Source: Legionella moravica DSM 19234 (GTDB taxonomy: Bacteria; Pseudomonadota; Gammaproteobacteria; Legionellales; Legionellaceae). From it: a DNA stretch of 64,000 bases. The stretch spans positions 179,667-243,666 of the forward strand of contig NZ_KE383999.1 in the NCBI RefSeq assembly GCF_000423305.1. Direction: 5' to 3'. Positions 45,146-53,243 of this stretch are shown piece after piece. Under the pieces are notes generated by a model. The model made no database searches. It was not told the DNA's origin and saw nothing but the letters and a program-made list of their open reading frames with translations. The stretch's first letter is position 1. Each line of letters begins with the position of its first letter. The position numbers and the translations under genes were made by a program.

Positions 45146-46472
45146 AGTGTTGCGCTTTGAAATAGGCTTCCTCTATAGAGTGTAGTGTTATTTCCGCTAA
45201 TTTCTCAATAGTTTCGGGTTCAGTATTTAAAGGTGGCATCCAATATACTGTATTTCCTATGGGTCTAATCAGAGCGCCATAGTTTAACGCATGTTGATAG
45301 ACTTGATTCCCGATACGGCAATCACCTGCATCGATGAGATCAGCAGCAACTACAGCTCCTAGTCCTCGGACATTAGTTAACTTACCTGATTGTTCAGCAA
45401 TATGGTGCATTTTTTGGAACATTATTTGCCCCAGTGACCTGGATTTATTGAGGATTTGCTCATGATGAAAGGTTTTGATTGTCGCCAAAGCAGCGCTTAC
45501 TGCCAGAGGATTGCCGCTGTAGGTGTGTGAATGCAGGAAGGACTTACCTGAGCTGTAATCAGCGTAAAACAAATCAAATATGGCATTGTCAATCATGACA
45601 CAGCTTAATGGCAGCGCACCAGATGTTAATCCCTTGGATAAGCAAATGAGGTCGGGTTCTATACCTGCGTGATGACAGGCCAGCCATTCACCTGTCCGTC
45701 CCATTCCAGTCATAATTTCATCTGCGATCAGATAAATGCCTTTAGACTTTGTCCAACTGGACAGTTTTTTTAAAAAATCAGGGCTGTAACACAACATGCC
45801 ACCAGCTCCCTGGATAACAGGTTCGAGAATCACTGCGCAAACCTTATCACTGAGGGGGTCGAGTTGATTCATAACCGCTGACCAATATTCATCGCAATCA
45901 TTCCACAAAGGATCTGTTGGGTCAGAAACATAAGGAATTTGTTCTATAAAATGGCAGGTTACGCCAAAATGTTCATAAGGGGCTTTATACAGCCCCAAAT
46001 CACTGACACTCATAGTACCCAGCGTTTCGCCATGATATCCATTTTTGAGCGCAACAAATTCATTTTTATTTTTAAATCCTCTGATTTGCGTTCCATGAAT
46101 TGCCAGTTTCATGGCAATTTCTACAGCACTGGCTCCATCGCTGGCAAAAAAAACATGTTGTTTACCCGTTATTTCCGTCAATAATTCTGCAAGTTCTACA
46201 ATGGATGGATGAGTGGTATTGGCACCGATTACATGTTCAAAATAATTCATTTGCTGCTTTATCGCGTTCAGTACCGCAGGATGACCATGCCCCAGGGATT
46301 TACACCACCAGCTTGATATAGCATCAATTATTGGACCTTGGCTGGTGTAGAGATAGCTTCCTTGAGCCCGTTCAATAATCAAAGGCGGAGAGGTTTCAAA
46401 ATCCTTCATTTGGGTGCAAGGGTGCCAGATGTGTTTTAAATCTCTGGAGATGAGTTTGTTTACGTTGACCAT
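45138..46472 (-). CDS. bioA: Adenosylmethionine-8-amino-7-oxononanoate aminotransferase
   Basis: A 444-residue class III PLP aminotransferase forming 7,8-diaminopelargonate in biotin synthesis. Motifs: HIWHPCTQMKDF, SSWWCKSLGHGHP, FFASDGASAVEIAMK, LIADEIMTGMGRTGEW, and the PLP Lys in ICLSKGLTSGALPLS. It is divergent from bioB with a 73-base shared control region. Unusually, its 3' end overlaps the EAL gene, which leads on to coaE. Confidence 0.94.
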   Translation of the reverse strand: MVNVNKLISRDLKHIWHPCTQMKDFETSPPLIIERAQGSYLYTSQGPIIDAISSWWCKSLGHGHPAVLNAIKQQMNYFEHVIGANTTHPSIVELAELLTEITGKQHVFFASDGASAVEIAMKLAIHGTQIRGFKNKNEFVALKNGYHGETLGTMSVSDLGLYKAPYEHFGVTCHFIEQIPYVSDPTDPLWNDCDEYWSAVMNQLDPLSDKVCAVILEPVIQGAGGMLCYSPDFLKKLSSWTKSKGIYLIADEIMTGMGRTGEWLACHHAGIEPDLICLSKGLTSGALPLSCVMIDNAIFDLFYADYSSGKSFLHSHTYSGNPLAVSAALATIKTFHHEQILNKSRSLGQIMFQKMHHIAEQSGKLTNVRGLGAVVAADLIDAGDCRIGNQVYQHALNYGALIRPIGNTVYWMPPLNTEPETIEKLAEITLHSIEEAYFKAQHYE

Positions 46473-46494
46473 TCTTTAAAATTTTGGTTGACAA
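46462..46494. promoter_or_regulatory. BirA-operator-like palindrome between bioA and bioB
   Basis: ACGTTGACC (46462-46470), a 15-base spacer and GGTTGACAA (46486-46494). The known bacterial BirA box is TTGTAAACC-N14-16-GGTTTACAA; the right arm matches 8 of 9 and the left 5 of 9. It overlaps the bioA start codon and the -35 of the bioB promoter, where repressor binding would block both directions. Confidence 0.45.
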
Positions 46495-46515
46495 GTGTTG
46501 GCGTGACTTTATCAT
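46488..46515 (+). promoter_or_regulatory. Promoter of bioBFHD
   Basis: TTGACA (46488-46493), 16-base spacer, TATCAT (46510-46515); about 30 bases before the GTG start of bioB. A strong sigma-70-type match. Confidence 0.65.
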
Positions 46516-46545
46516 GTTCAACATTATGAATAAAAGGGGGTAGTA

Positions 46546-47493
46546 GTGACTGAGCCTAAGAAAAACTGGACCGTATCTGAGATTGCAGCGATTTATCAAC
46601 AATCGTTCAATGATTTGTTGTATCAGGCGCATACAGTGCACCGAGCGCACCATGATTCAAATTCCTTACAATTTGCAACGTTGCTCAGTATTAAGACCGG
46701 AGCATGTCCAGAAGATTGTGGGTATTGTTCTCAGAGCGGACATGTTAAAACTCATGTTGAGAAAGAAAAGTTAATGTCGGTAACTGAAGTATTAAAAAGT
46801 GCCCAGGAAGCGAAAGAGGGTGGTGCGAAGCGATTTTGTATGGGTGCTGCATGGCGTTGTCCGCCTGATAAAGTAATGCCTGAATTAAAAGAAATGATTG
46901 AGGGCGTTAAAGCGCTAGGTTTGGAAACCTGCATGACATTAGGGATGTTGAACCAGGAACAAGCGAAGTCATTAAAAGAAGCGGGGCTTGATTATTACAA
47001 TCATAATATCGATACATCACCTTCATATTACGAGCAGGTTGTGACTACCCGTAAATTCAGCGATCGCTTGGATACCCTCAACAATGTTCGGGCTGCAGGA
47101 ATCAATGTATGCTGTGGTGGTATTCTTGGTCTGGGAGAAACTCGAGAAGATAGAATAGAGTTTTTATTGACTTTGGCGAATATGGAAACCCCACCAGAGA
47201 GTGTTCCAATTAATCGCCTGATTCCTGTTGAAGGAACGCGTCTTGCCAAGGCAGAACCGGTTGAAGGTATCGAACTGGTCCGAACTATTGCTACTGCACG
47301 AATTTTAATGCCGGCAAGCGTTATCCGTTTAACAGCTGGAAGAACTGAAATGAGTGATGAGTTACAAGCTTTGTGCTACTTTGCAGGTGCGAATTCTGTA
47401 TTCATCGGCGATAAATTATTAACAGAAGAAAATCCTCAGAGAGCTAAAGACAAAGCGTTGTTTAATAAATTAGGCTTAACCGAGATGGTCTAA
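46546..47493 (+). CDS. bioB: Biotin synthase
   Basis: A 315-residue radical-SAM enzyme inserting sulphur into dethiobiotin. The [4Fe-4S] motif [11 protein letters not shown], the later CMGAAWRCP and [22 protein letters not shown] and the [2Fe-2S] Arg in RLTAGR are present. Start GTG 46546 follows an AGGGGG ribosome site. Overlaps bioF at one base. Confidence 0.96.
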   Translation: MTEPKKNWTVSEIAAIYQQSFNDLLYQAHTVHRAHHDSNSLQFATLLSIKTGACPEDCGYCSQSGHVKTHVEKEKLMSVTEVLKSAQEAKEGGAKRFCMGAAWRCPPDKVMPELKEMIEGVKALGLETCMTLGMLNQEQAKSLKEAGLDYYNHNIDTSPSYYEQVVTTRKFSDRLDTLNNVRAAGINVCCGGILGLGETREDRIEFLLTLANMETPPESVPINRLIPVEGTRLAKAEPVEGIELVRTIATARILMPASVIRLTAGRTEMSDELQALCYFAGANSVFIGDKLLTEENPQRAKDKALFNKLGLTEMV

Positions 47494-48638
47494 TGACTCT
47501 AAATCAAAAAATTAGAGAATATACCGAAAGCTTGAGTCAAAAAGGGTTATTAAGAACGCGTCGTGTACCTGATGCGCAACAAACTGCTCTAATGCCTTTT
47601 GATAGTAATGATTATTTATCATTAAGTACTGATCATCGTATTACCAAAGCGTATCAAGAGGGTTATGCCATGTATCCATCAGGTAGTGGCGGATCAATGC
47701 TTTTAAGCGGTTATCATGCAAATCATCAAGCGGCAGAGCGCGCATTTGCCGAATTATTGGCTGTTGATGAATGTATTTTATTTTCTTCGGGTTATGCGGC
47801 AAATCTGGCTGTAGCATCTTTAATGGGTAAAATTAATGCTCGCTGCCTTATTGATAAAGGGGTTCATGCTTCTATTTATGATGGATTGGGATTAGCGCAA
47901 GTTGAGTTCACACGATACATTCATAATGATATGGATGACTTATCTCACAAACTGAAGAGCACAGTTGAGGAGAATATCGTCATTACAGAAGGTATCTTCA
48001 GTATGAGTGGACAGATTGCACCCCTTTCCACTATATCGGAATTATGTGAAGAAAAAAGATCGGTACTTTTGGTTGACGAAGCGCATTCTTTTGGTATTTT
48101 AGGTGAACAAGGCAGGGGAGCTGTTAGTCATTATGGCTTAACCCAGAATGAAGTACCCTTACGAGTTCTTCCATTGGGAAAATCTGCTGCATCTCAAGGC
48201 GCTGTAGTCGCCGGAACAACAGTTTGGATTAATGCACTTTTACAAGCCGCTCGTTCGCTCATTTATTCCACGGCTCCAAGTCCTGCTTTAAGCTATGGCA
48301 TACTCAAAACTCTGGATGTCATTATACTTGCAGATGATAGACGAAGACGCTTAGTTCAGCTGATTGATTATTTTAAACAGAAAATAAACACATCACCATT
48401 ACAATGGAGCGTTTCCAATAGCCCAATTCAGCAACTTCAATTAGGATGTCCTCATTTAGCATTGCATTATGATAAGGAACTTAGACAGGCTGGATTGAGT
48501 TGTTCTCCTATTCGCTCACCAACGGTTAGTACCAAACAAACAGGGTTACGAATTATTTTGAATTTCAATCACCAGGAAGAGCATATTAACAGGCTGTTCA
48601 ATACTTTAGATAAAATTTATGAATCTGCACATTACTAA
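47493..48638 (+). CDS. bioF: 8-amino-7-oxononanoate synthase
   Basis: A 381-residue PLP enzyme joining pimeloyl thioester and alanine. Motifs: [42 protein letters not shown], and the PLP Lys in [14 protein letters not shown]; the usual T-x-S/G-K-A-x-G stretch is slightly divergent. Translationally coupled to bioB and bioH (20-base overlap). Confidence 0.93.
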   Translation: MTLNQKIREYTESLSQKGLLRTRRVPDAQQTALMPFDSNDYLSLSTDHRITKAYQEGYAMYPSGSGGSMLLSGYHANHQAAERAFAELLAVDECILFSSGYAANLAVASLMGKINARCLIDKGVHASIYDGLGLAQVEFTRYIHNDMDDLSHKLKSTVEENIVITEGIFSMSGQIAPLSTISELCEEKRSVLLVDEAHSFGILGEQGRGAVSHYGLTQNEVPLRVLPLGKSAASQGAVVAGTTVWINALLQAARSLIYSTAPSPALSYGILKTLDVIILADDRRRRLVQLIDYFKQKINTSPLQWSVSNSPIQQLQLGCPHLALHYDKELRQAGLSCSPIRSPTVSTKQTGLRIILNFNHQEEHINRLFNTLDKIYESAHY

Positions 48639-49338
48639 TTATGGAACGGGAATACCTGTGGTTTTTTTCCATGGCTGGGGGTTTGATAGTCAAGTCTGGC
48701 GTTCATTGATTCCTCACTTTGAAGCAGCATACCAAATAATACTGGTTGATTTACCTGGATTTGGTTTGAGCGCCATGCAGGATTGGAATTCTTTTAAAGC
48801 GAATTTATTATCCAGACTGCCCGCACAGTTTATACTGGCGGGATGGTCCCTTGGGGGATTATTCGCTACTCGCCTTGCAATAGAGGAACCTGAGCGAATC
48901 ATTAAATTAGTAAACATTACCAGTTCACCACGATTTCTGTCTGAACCAGATTGGCCCGGTGTTTCCAAAGATGTATTTGCTCACTTTTATCAAAACCTTT
49001 CTCAGGATACTATTAAAACACTAAAAGAATTTGTGAGCCTTCAACTTAATAAACAAAAGATTCACTTCGAGACGGGAGCGCTCCCCTCCCAATGCGGTTT
49101 GGAGTCTGGCCTCAAAATTTTAGAGGAGTGGGATCTTAGGGATGGTTTAAATTCCTTAAATATACCTGTTTGTTTTATGTTTGGGCGTTTGGATCCGATC
49201 ACCCCGGTTAAGACCATGCATTACATGCAGAGCATTTATCCTGATTTCAAATACATTTTGTTTCACAAAGCAGCTCATATGCCTTTTTTATCCCACACCG
49301 ATGAATTTATTGAAGAGTTTTCAGGATTTATATTATGA
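48619..49338 (+). CDS. bioH: Pimeloyl-ACP methyl ester carboxylesterase BioH
   Basis: A 239-residue alpha/beta hydrolase releasing pimeloyl-ACP methyl ester. The nucleophile elbow is GWSLGG, preceded by the oxyanion GWGFDSQVW region; the Asp is in [10 protein letters not shown] and the His in [10 protein letters not shown]. Position within bioBF-D supports BioH over a generic hydrolase. BioC, its partner, is not in the window. Confidence 0.9.
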   Translation: MNLHITNYGTGIPVVFFHGWGFDSQVWRSLIPHFEAAYQIILVDLPGFGLSAMQDWNSFKANLLSRLPAQFILAGWSLGGLFATRLAIEEPERIIKLVNITSSPRFLSEPDWPGVSKDVFAHFYQNLSQDTIKTLKEFVSLQLNKQKIHFETGALPSQCGLESGLKILEEWDLRDGLNSLNIPVCFMFGRLDPITPVKTMHYMQSIYPDFKYILFHKAAHMPFLSHTDEFIEEFSGFIL

Positions 49339-49979
49339 ATCGATACTTTATTACCGGCACTGATACTGATTGTGGAAAAACCTACGTCACCAGAAAATTA
49401 GCTGATTTTTTTACTCAATCAGTAGCCATAAAACCAGTGGCCAGCGGTTGCTTGATGAATAAGAACCAATTGATCAGTTCTGATGCGGAACTGCTGATAC
49501 ACAACAGCCCCTTATCCATGGAGCAGACCAACCCCTGGCGTTTTCCACTACCTGTTTCTCCCCATTTGGCAGCAGATGAGGTCGGAGCTAATCTTAATAT
49601 CCATGAGTTGGCTGATTATTGTCTGAATTTGGAAGTTCAGGGAGCGAAGACTTTATTTATTGAAGGGGCTGGAGGGTTAATGGTTCCTTTAACTAATCAG
49701 GAAACATGGGTTGACTTCCTGAAAGTCAGCGAGATTCCTGTAGTTTTAGTAGTAGGTATGCAATTAGGATGTATCAATCATGCCTTACTTACAGGCCTTG
49801 CCCTACAGGCGCACCAGATTGAATGTGCAGGATGGATTGCCAATTGCCTTGATCCGGATATGTTGCTTCTTGAGGAAAATATTCAAACGATAAAAAACTT
49901 GCTGAAATTTCCTTTACTAGCAACTTTGCCTTATGCCGGTGATCTTATCGATATTAATTTATCCAGCATTAAATCTTAA
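49335..49979 (+). CDS. bioD: Dethiobiotin synthetase
   Basis: A 214-residue ATP-dependent carboxylase-type ligase closing the ureido ring. P-loop [15 protein letters not shown] (4-18), the KPVASGC substrate segment, and [10 protein letters not shown] are present. ATGA overlap with bioH. Last gene of the plus-strand biotin operon. Confidence 0.94.
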   Translation: MNRYFITGTDTDCGKTYVTRKLADFFTQSVAIKPVASGCLMNKNQLISSDAELLIHNSPLSMEQTNPWRFPLPVSPHLAADEVGANLNIHELADYCLNLEVQGAKTLFIEGAGGLMVPLTNQETWVDFLKVSEIPVVLVVGMQLGCINHALLTGLALQAHQIECAGWIANCLDPDMLLLEENIQTIKNLLKFPLLATLPYAGDLIDINLSSIKS

Positions 49980-50080
49980 ATGGCATGTTTTTTTAATCAT
50001 CTTGTTTTTTGTTGGTTTATAAATTCTGGTGATTCTTGATTAATATTCAGCATTTACCTCACTCTACACATGATAAAACA

Positions 50081-50117
50081 ACTGTCCTGCCCGTGCAGGC
50101 GGGCATGACAGTTTTTT
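50081..50117 (+). terminator. Terminator after the biotin operon
   Basis: ACTGTCCTGCCCG (50081-50093) and CGGGCATGACAGT (50100-50112) form a 13-bp stem with one mismatch, followed by TTTTTT. About 100 bases after bioD. Confidence 0.75.
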
Positions 50118-50127
50118 GTCATGTAGG

Positions 50128-50423
50128 GTCTATCGCACACGGCTGTCCCGTTAAAAATATGACGTCTTTCCGAGCGTAGCGAGGAATCTCCTGCAAGGTT
50201 GCACGATCCCATTAGAATGCGGCTATTAAAATCATATCAGTCGAAATGATATAAAAATCCAGGGACATCTTCTGATGACATCATTAAATTCCTTGTAAAA
50301 ACATAGAGGTTAAAAGGTAATGATAATTAATGCATTAATTCAGATTGTGCCAATTTGCAGGAGATTCCTCGCTACGCTCGGAAAGACGTCATATTTTTAA
50401 TGGGACAGCCGTGGTCTATCTCA
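50128..50423. repeat. 10-base target-site duplication around IS remnant 3
   Basis: GTCTATCGCA (50128-50137) and GTCTATCTCA (50414-50423) abut the element ends with one mismatch. Confidence 0.75.
50138..50413 (-). mobile_element. ISAs1-derived MITE-like element, copy 3 (276 bp)
   Basis: Left end starts CACGGCTGTCCCGTTAAA, right end finishes TTTAATGGGACAGCCGTG; the inverted ends are nearly 60 bases with a single G/A change. Inside only the first 15 transposase codons (MMSSEDVPGFLYHFD, minus strand) remain, then a stop at the deletion join. It is the shortest of the three copies and lies between bioD and fmdB. Confidence 0.88.
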
Positions 50424-50432
50424 TTTTAAAGG

Positions 50433-50461
50433 TTGTTCATCCATCACTACTTGGTTATAAT
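50433..50461 (+). promoter_or_regulatory. Promoter of the fmdB-type gene
   Basis: TTGTTC (50433-50438), 17-base spacer, TATAAT (50456-50461), 46 bases before ATG 50507. It begins just outside the IS remnant, so the element did not supply it. Confidence 0.65.
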
Positions 50462-50506
50462 GCAATGTTAAATCTGAGATATTTGAAGTTAACGGAGCTC
50501 TATTCG

Positions 50507-50815
50507 ATGCCAATTTATGAATACCAATGCACAAGTTGTCATCATCATTTTGACTTGATGCAAAAATTTACAGATAACCCAGTAACACAGTGCCCCAAAT
50601 GTTTTGAACATTCAGTAATCAAATTGATTTCTGCTGCCGGATTTCAACTCAAAGGTACTGGCTGGTATGCCACTGATTTTAAAGACAAAGGCTCTACGTC
50701 CAAAACATCTTCAGAATCAAAGAAGGGCGGAGCTCCTTCAGCTGAAACAACCAGCAAGGATACACCTGCCAAAACTTCTGATTCAGCCAAATCAACCAAA
50801 GGTGATTCTGAGTGA
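50507..50815 (+). CDS. FmdB-family zinc-ribbon protein
   Basis: A 102-residue protein. N-terminal zinc ribbon PIYEYQCTSCHHHFDLMQ with the second Cys pair in TQCPKCFEHSVIK, ending the domain at about residue 50; then a low-complexity Ser/Lys/Thr tail. ATG 50507 gives the canonical MPIYEY start; a longer frame running back into the IS remnant is artefactual. Often placed next to DUF502 and aspS in gamma-proteobacteria, as here. Function unknown, possibly regulatory. Confidence 0.88.
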   Translation: MPIYEYQCTSCHHHFDLMQKFTDNPVTQCPKCFEHSVIKLISAAGFQLKGTGWYATDFKDKGSTSKTSSESKKGGAPSAETTSKDTPAKTSDSAKSTKGDSE

Positions 50816-51450
50816 GGTCTGTATCGTTAAGACGCTATCTGCTGGCAGGACTGGTAGTTTGGTTGCCTATATTAGTCACCATAGGCGTTCTTCGTTTTAT
50901 TATTGATTTACTTGATAATACAATGGCCCTAATTCCTAAGGCTTATCAGCCTGAACAGTTATTAGGAATACATATCCCGGGTGTGGGCGTCATTATTTCT
51001 TTGTTGCTACTAATAGCAACAGGAATTTTTGCAACCAATTTTTTTGGCCAAAGACTAATGAGCTGGGGTGAGTCAATCCTTGCAAAAATTCCATTGGTTC
51101 GATCTATTTATAATGCCGTCAAGCAAGTACTCAATACGGTATTATCTACAAATAGCGAAGCGTTCCGCAAAGTGCTACTCATTGAATACCCGCGTAAAGG
51201 GATCTGGAGCGTTGGTTTTCAAACAGGATCAGGGAATTCTGAAATTAATGAGAAAGCCAATGAAGAAATGGTCTCTATATTTATCCCTACAACACCTAAT
51301 CCCACATCAGGTTTTTTGATGATGGTTCCGAAGAAGGACGTGACAGAATTAAATATGAGCGTGGATGAGGCTTTAAAATTTATAATATCTCTAGGCGTAA
51401 TGCAGTCCAACGCAGTTGGCAGCATTGGCAAAAACACAATAAAAATATAA
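50812..51450 (+). CDS. DUF502 membrane protein
   Basis: A 212-residue protein with two N-terminal membrane helices ([21 protein letters not shown] and [21 protein letters not shown], each about 21 residues) and a soluble domain with [14 protein letters not shown] and [15 protein letters not shown], the DUF502 signature. GTG start overlaps the fmdB stop. Conserved neighbour of aspS; role unknown. Confidence 0.88.
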   Translation: MRSVSLRRYLLAGLVVWLPILVTIGVLRFIIDLLDNTMALIPKAYQPEQLLGIHIPGVGVIISLLLLIATGIFATNFFGQRLMSWGESILAKIPLVRSIYNAVKQVLNTVLSTNSEAFRKVLLIEYPRKGIWSVGFQTGSGNSEINEKANEEMVSIFIPTTPNPTSGFLMMVPKKDVTELNMSVDEALKFIISLGVMQSNAVGSIGKNTIKI

Positions 51451-51460
51451 AGGTGGTTTT

Positions 51461-53242
51461 ATGCGTACACACTACTGTTCAACTGTGAATGAATCCTGTT
51501 TAAACCAAGAAGTCACTGTATGTGGGTGGGTACATCATAGACGTGATCATGGTGGTGTTGTTTTTCTGGATGTTCGTGATCGTTCCGGTTTGCTTCAGGT
51601 GGTTTATGAACCGGAGAATCAGGATACATTTTCCATTGCTGAAAAATTAAGATCTGAATTTGTTGTTCGTATAACAGGTATCGTTCGTAATCGACCAGAA
51701 GGGATGGTAAATGATAAAATGGCTACAGGCCGGGTTGAGGTAGTCGGTACTCGACTGGAAATCCTGAATCAGTCACCAACTCCACCATTTTTGCCCGATG
51801 ATCACCAAATTGTTAACGAAGATTTACGATATAAATATCGGTACATCGATTTACGCCGTACTTCCATGCAGAATAAGCTTATGTTACGGCATAAATTAAC
51901 CAGTTGCATACGTAACTATTTGAATCAGCAGGATTTTCTTGACATAGAAACACCCATGCTCACTAAAGCGACTCCTGAGGGAGCCCGAGATTATCTGGTG
52001 CCATCACGTGTTCATCCTGGACAGTTTTATGCATTGCCTCAATCTCCCCAATTATTCAAACAATTATTGATGATGTCAGGCTTTGATAAATATTATCAAA
52101 TCGTTCGTTGCTTCCGGGATGAGGATTTACGTGCTGATCGCCAGCCTGAGTTTACGCAGCTTGATATTGAGATGGCCTTTATCGATGAAGAAGATATTTT
52201 GAAACTGATTGAAGGGCTCTTAAAAGTTGTCTTTAAGAATACTCTGAATATCGAGATACCAGAGAAACTCCCCAGAATGTCTTACGCTGAGGCCATGAGA
52301 CGGTTTGGTAGTGATAAACCTGATCTGCGAAATCCCCTCGAATTGGTTGATGTTGCTGACTTGGTTAAAGATTGTGATTTTAATGTATTTGCTTCTGCTG
52401 CAAATTCCAGCGATGGACGTGTTGTTGCCTTAAAACTTCCTAATGGATGTGATCTTAGTCGTAAGGATTTGGATGGTTATGGGCAATTTGTCGGGATATA
52501 TGGCGCTAAAGGTCTTGCTTACATTAAAGTCAACAATCTCTATGATGGCATGTCTGGGCTTCAATCACCCATATTAAAATTCCTTTCCGAAGACGCAGTG
52601 AGTTCAATTCTTAAACGAGTTGAAGCTCGTGCTGGTGATGTCATTTTCTTTGGTGCTGATAAAGCGCACATTGTTAATGAATCAATGGGCGCTTTGCGGG
52701 TTAAAATCGGTCATGATCGTAATCTGTTAAGCAATGACTGGAAACTATTGTGGGTGGTCGATTGGCCTATGTTTGAGATGGACCATCAGAACAATCGTTT
52801 ACAATCCATGCATCATCCCTTTACATCTCCACAGGATTTATCGCCTGAAGCACTTCGAGCCAATCCAACCAACACTCTAGCCAAGGCTTATGATATCGTA
52901 ATTAATGGCTATGAAATTGGTGGCGGATCTATTCGTATCCATCAGCCTCAATTGCAACAGACTGTATTTGATCTGCTCGGTATTGATGAGCATGAGGCGC
53001 GTGAGAAATTTGGCTTCTTGCTGGATGCGTTACAGTATGGAGCACCACCGCATGGTGGAATTGCCTTGGGAATCGACCGATTAGCCATGTTGCTAACTGA
53101 CTCTTCATCCATAAGAGATGTCATTGCATTTCCTAAAACGCAAACAGCATCCTGTCTCTTAACCAGTGCGCCATCTCCTACTGGTAATGCACAACTGAAT
53201 GAATTGGGAATACGACTTGCACCCACTAATACGACAAAATAA
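51461..53242 (+). CDS. aspS: Aspartyl-tRNA synthetase
   Basis: A 593-residue class IIb synthetase of the bacterial type. OB-fold anticodon domain ([21 protein letters not shown] spans about 19-39), motif 1 around [19 protein letters not shown], motif 2 [18 protein letters not shown], the bacteria-specific GAD insertion (about 290-410), and motif 3 [12 protein letters not shown]. An AAGGTGG ribosome site precedes the ATG. Confidence 0.96.
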   Translation: MRTHYCSTVNESCLNQEVTVCGWVHHRRDHGGVVFLDVRDRSGLLQVVYEPENQDTFSIAEKLRSEFVVRITGIVRNRPEGMVNDKMATGRVEVVGTRLEILNQSPTPPFLPDDHQIVNEDLRYKYRYIDLRRTSMQNKLMLRHKLTSCIRNYLNQQDFLDIETPMLTKATPEGARDYLVPSRVHPGQFYALPQSPQLFKQLLMMSGFDKYYQIVRCFRDEDLRADRQPEFTQLDIEMAFIDEEDILKLIEGLLKVVFKNTLNIEIPEKLPRMSYAEAMRRFGSDKPDLRNPLELVDVADLVKDCDFNVFASAANSSDGRVVALKLPNGCDLSRKDLDGYGQFVGIYGAKGLAYIKVNNLYDGMSGLQSPILKFLSEDAVSSILKRVEARAGDVIFFGADKAHIVNESMGALRVKIGHDRNLLSNDWKLLWVVDWPMFEMDHQNNRLQSMHHPFTSPQDLSPEALRANPTNTLAKAYDIVINGYEIGGGSIRIHQPQLQQTVFDLLGIDEHEAREKFGFLLDALQYGAPPHGGIALGIDRLAMLLTDSSSIRDVIAFPKTQTASCLLTSAPSPTGNAQLNELGIRLAPTNTTK

Positions 53243-53243
53243 A

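Noticed and set aside
50345..50506. Upstream extension of the FmdB-type protein
   Set aside because: The extension is coded by the IS remnant; the family start MPIYEY is at 50507.
53199..53243. Longer start of the MscK-type channel inside aspS
   Set aside because: It would put a charged stretch before the signal peptide; ATG 53244 fits better.
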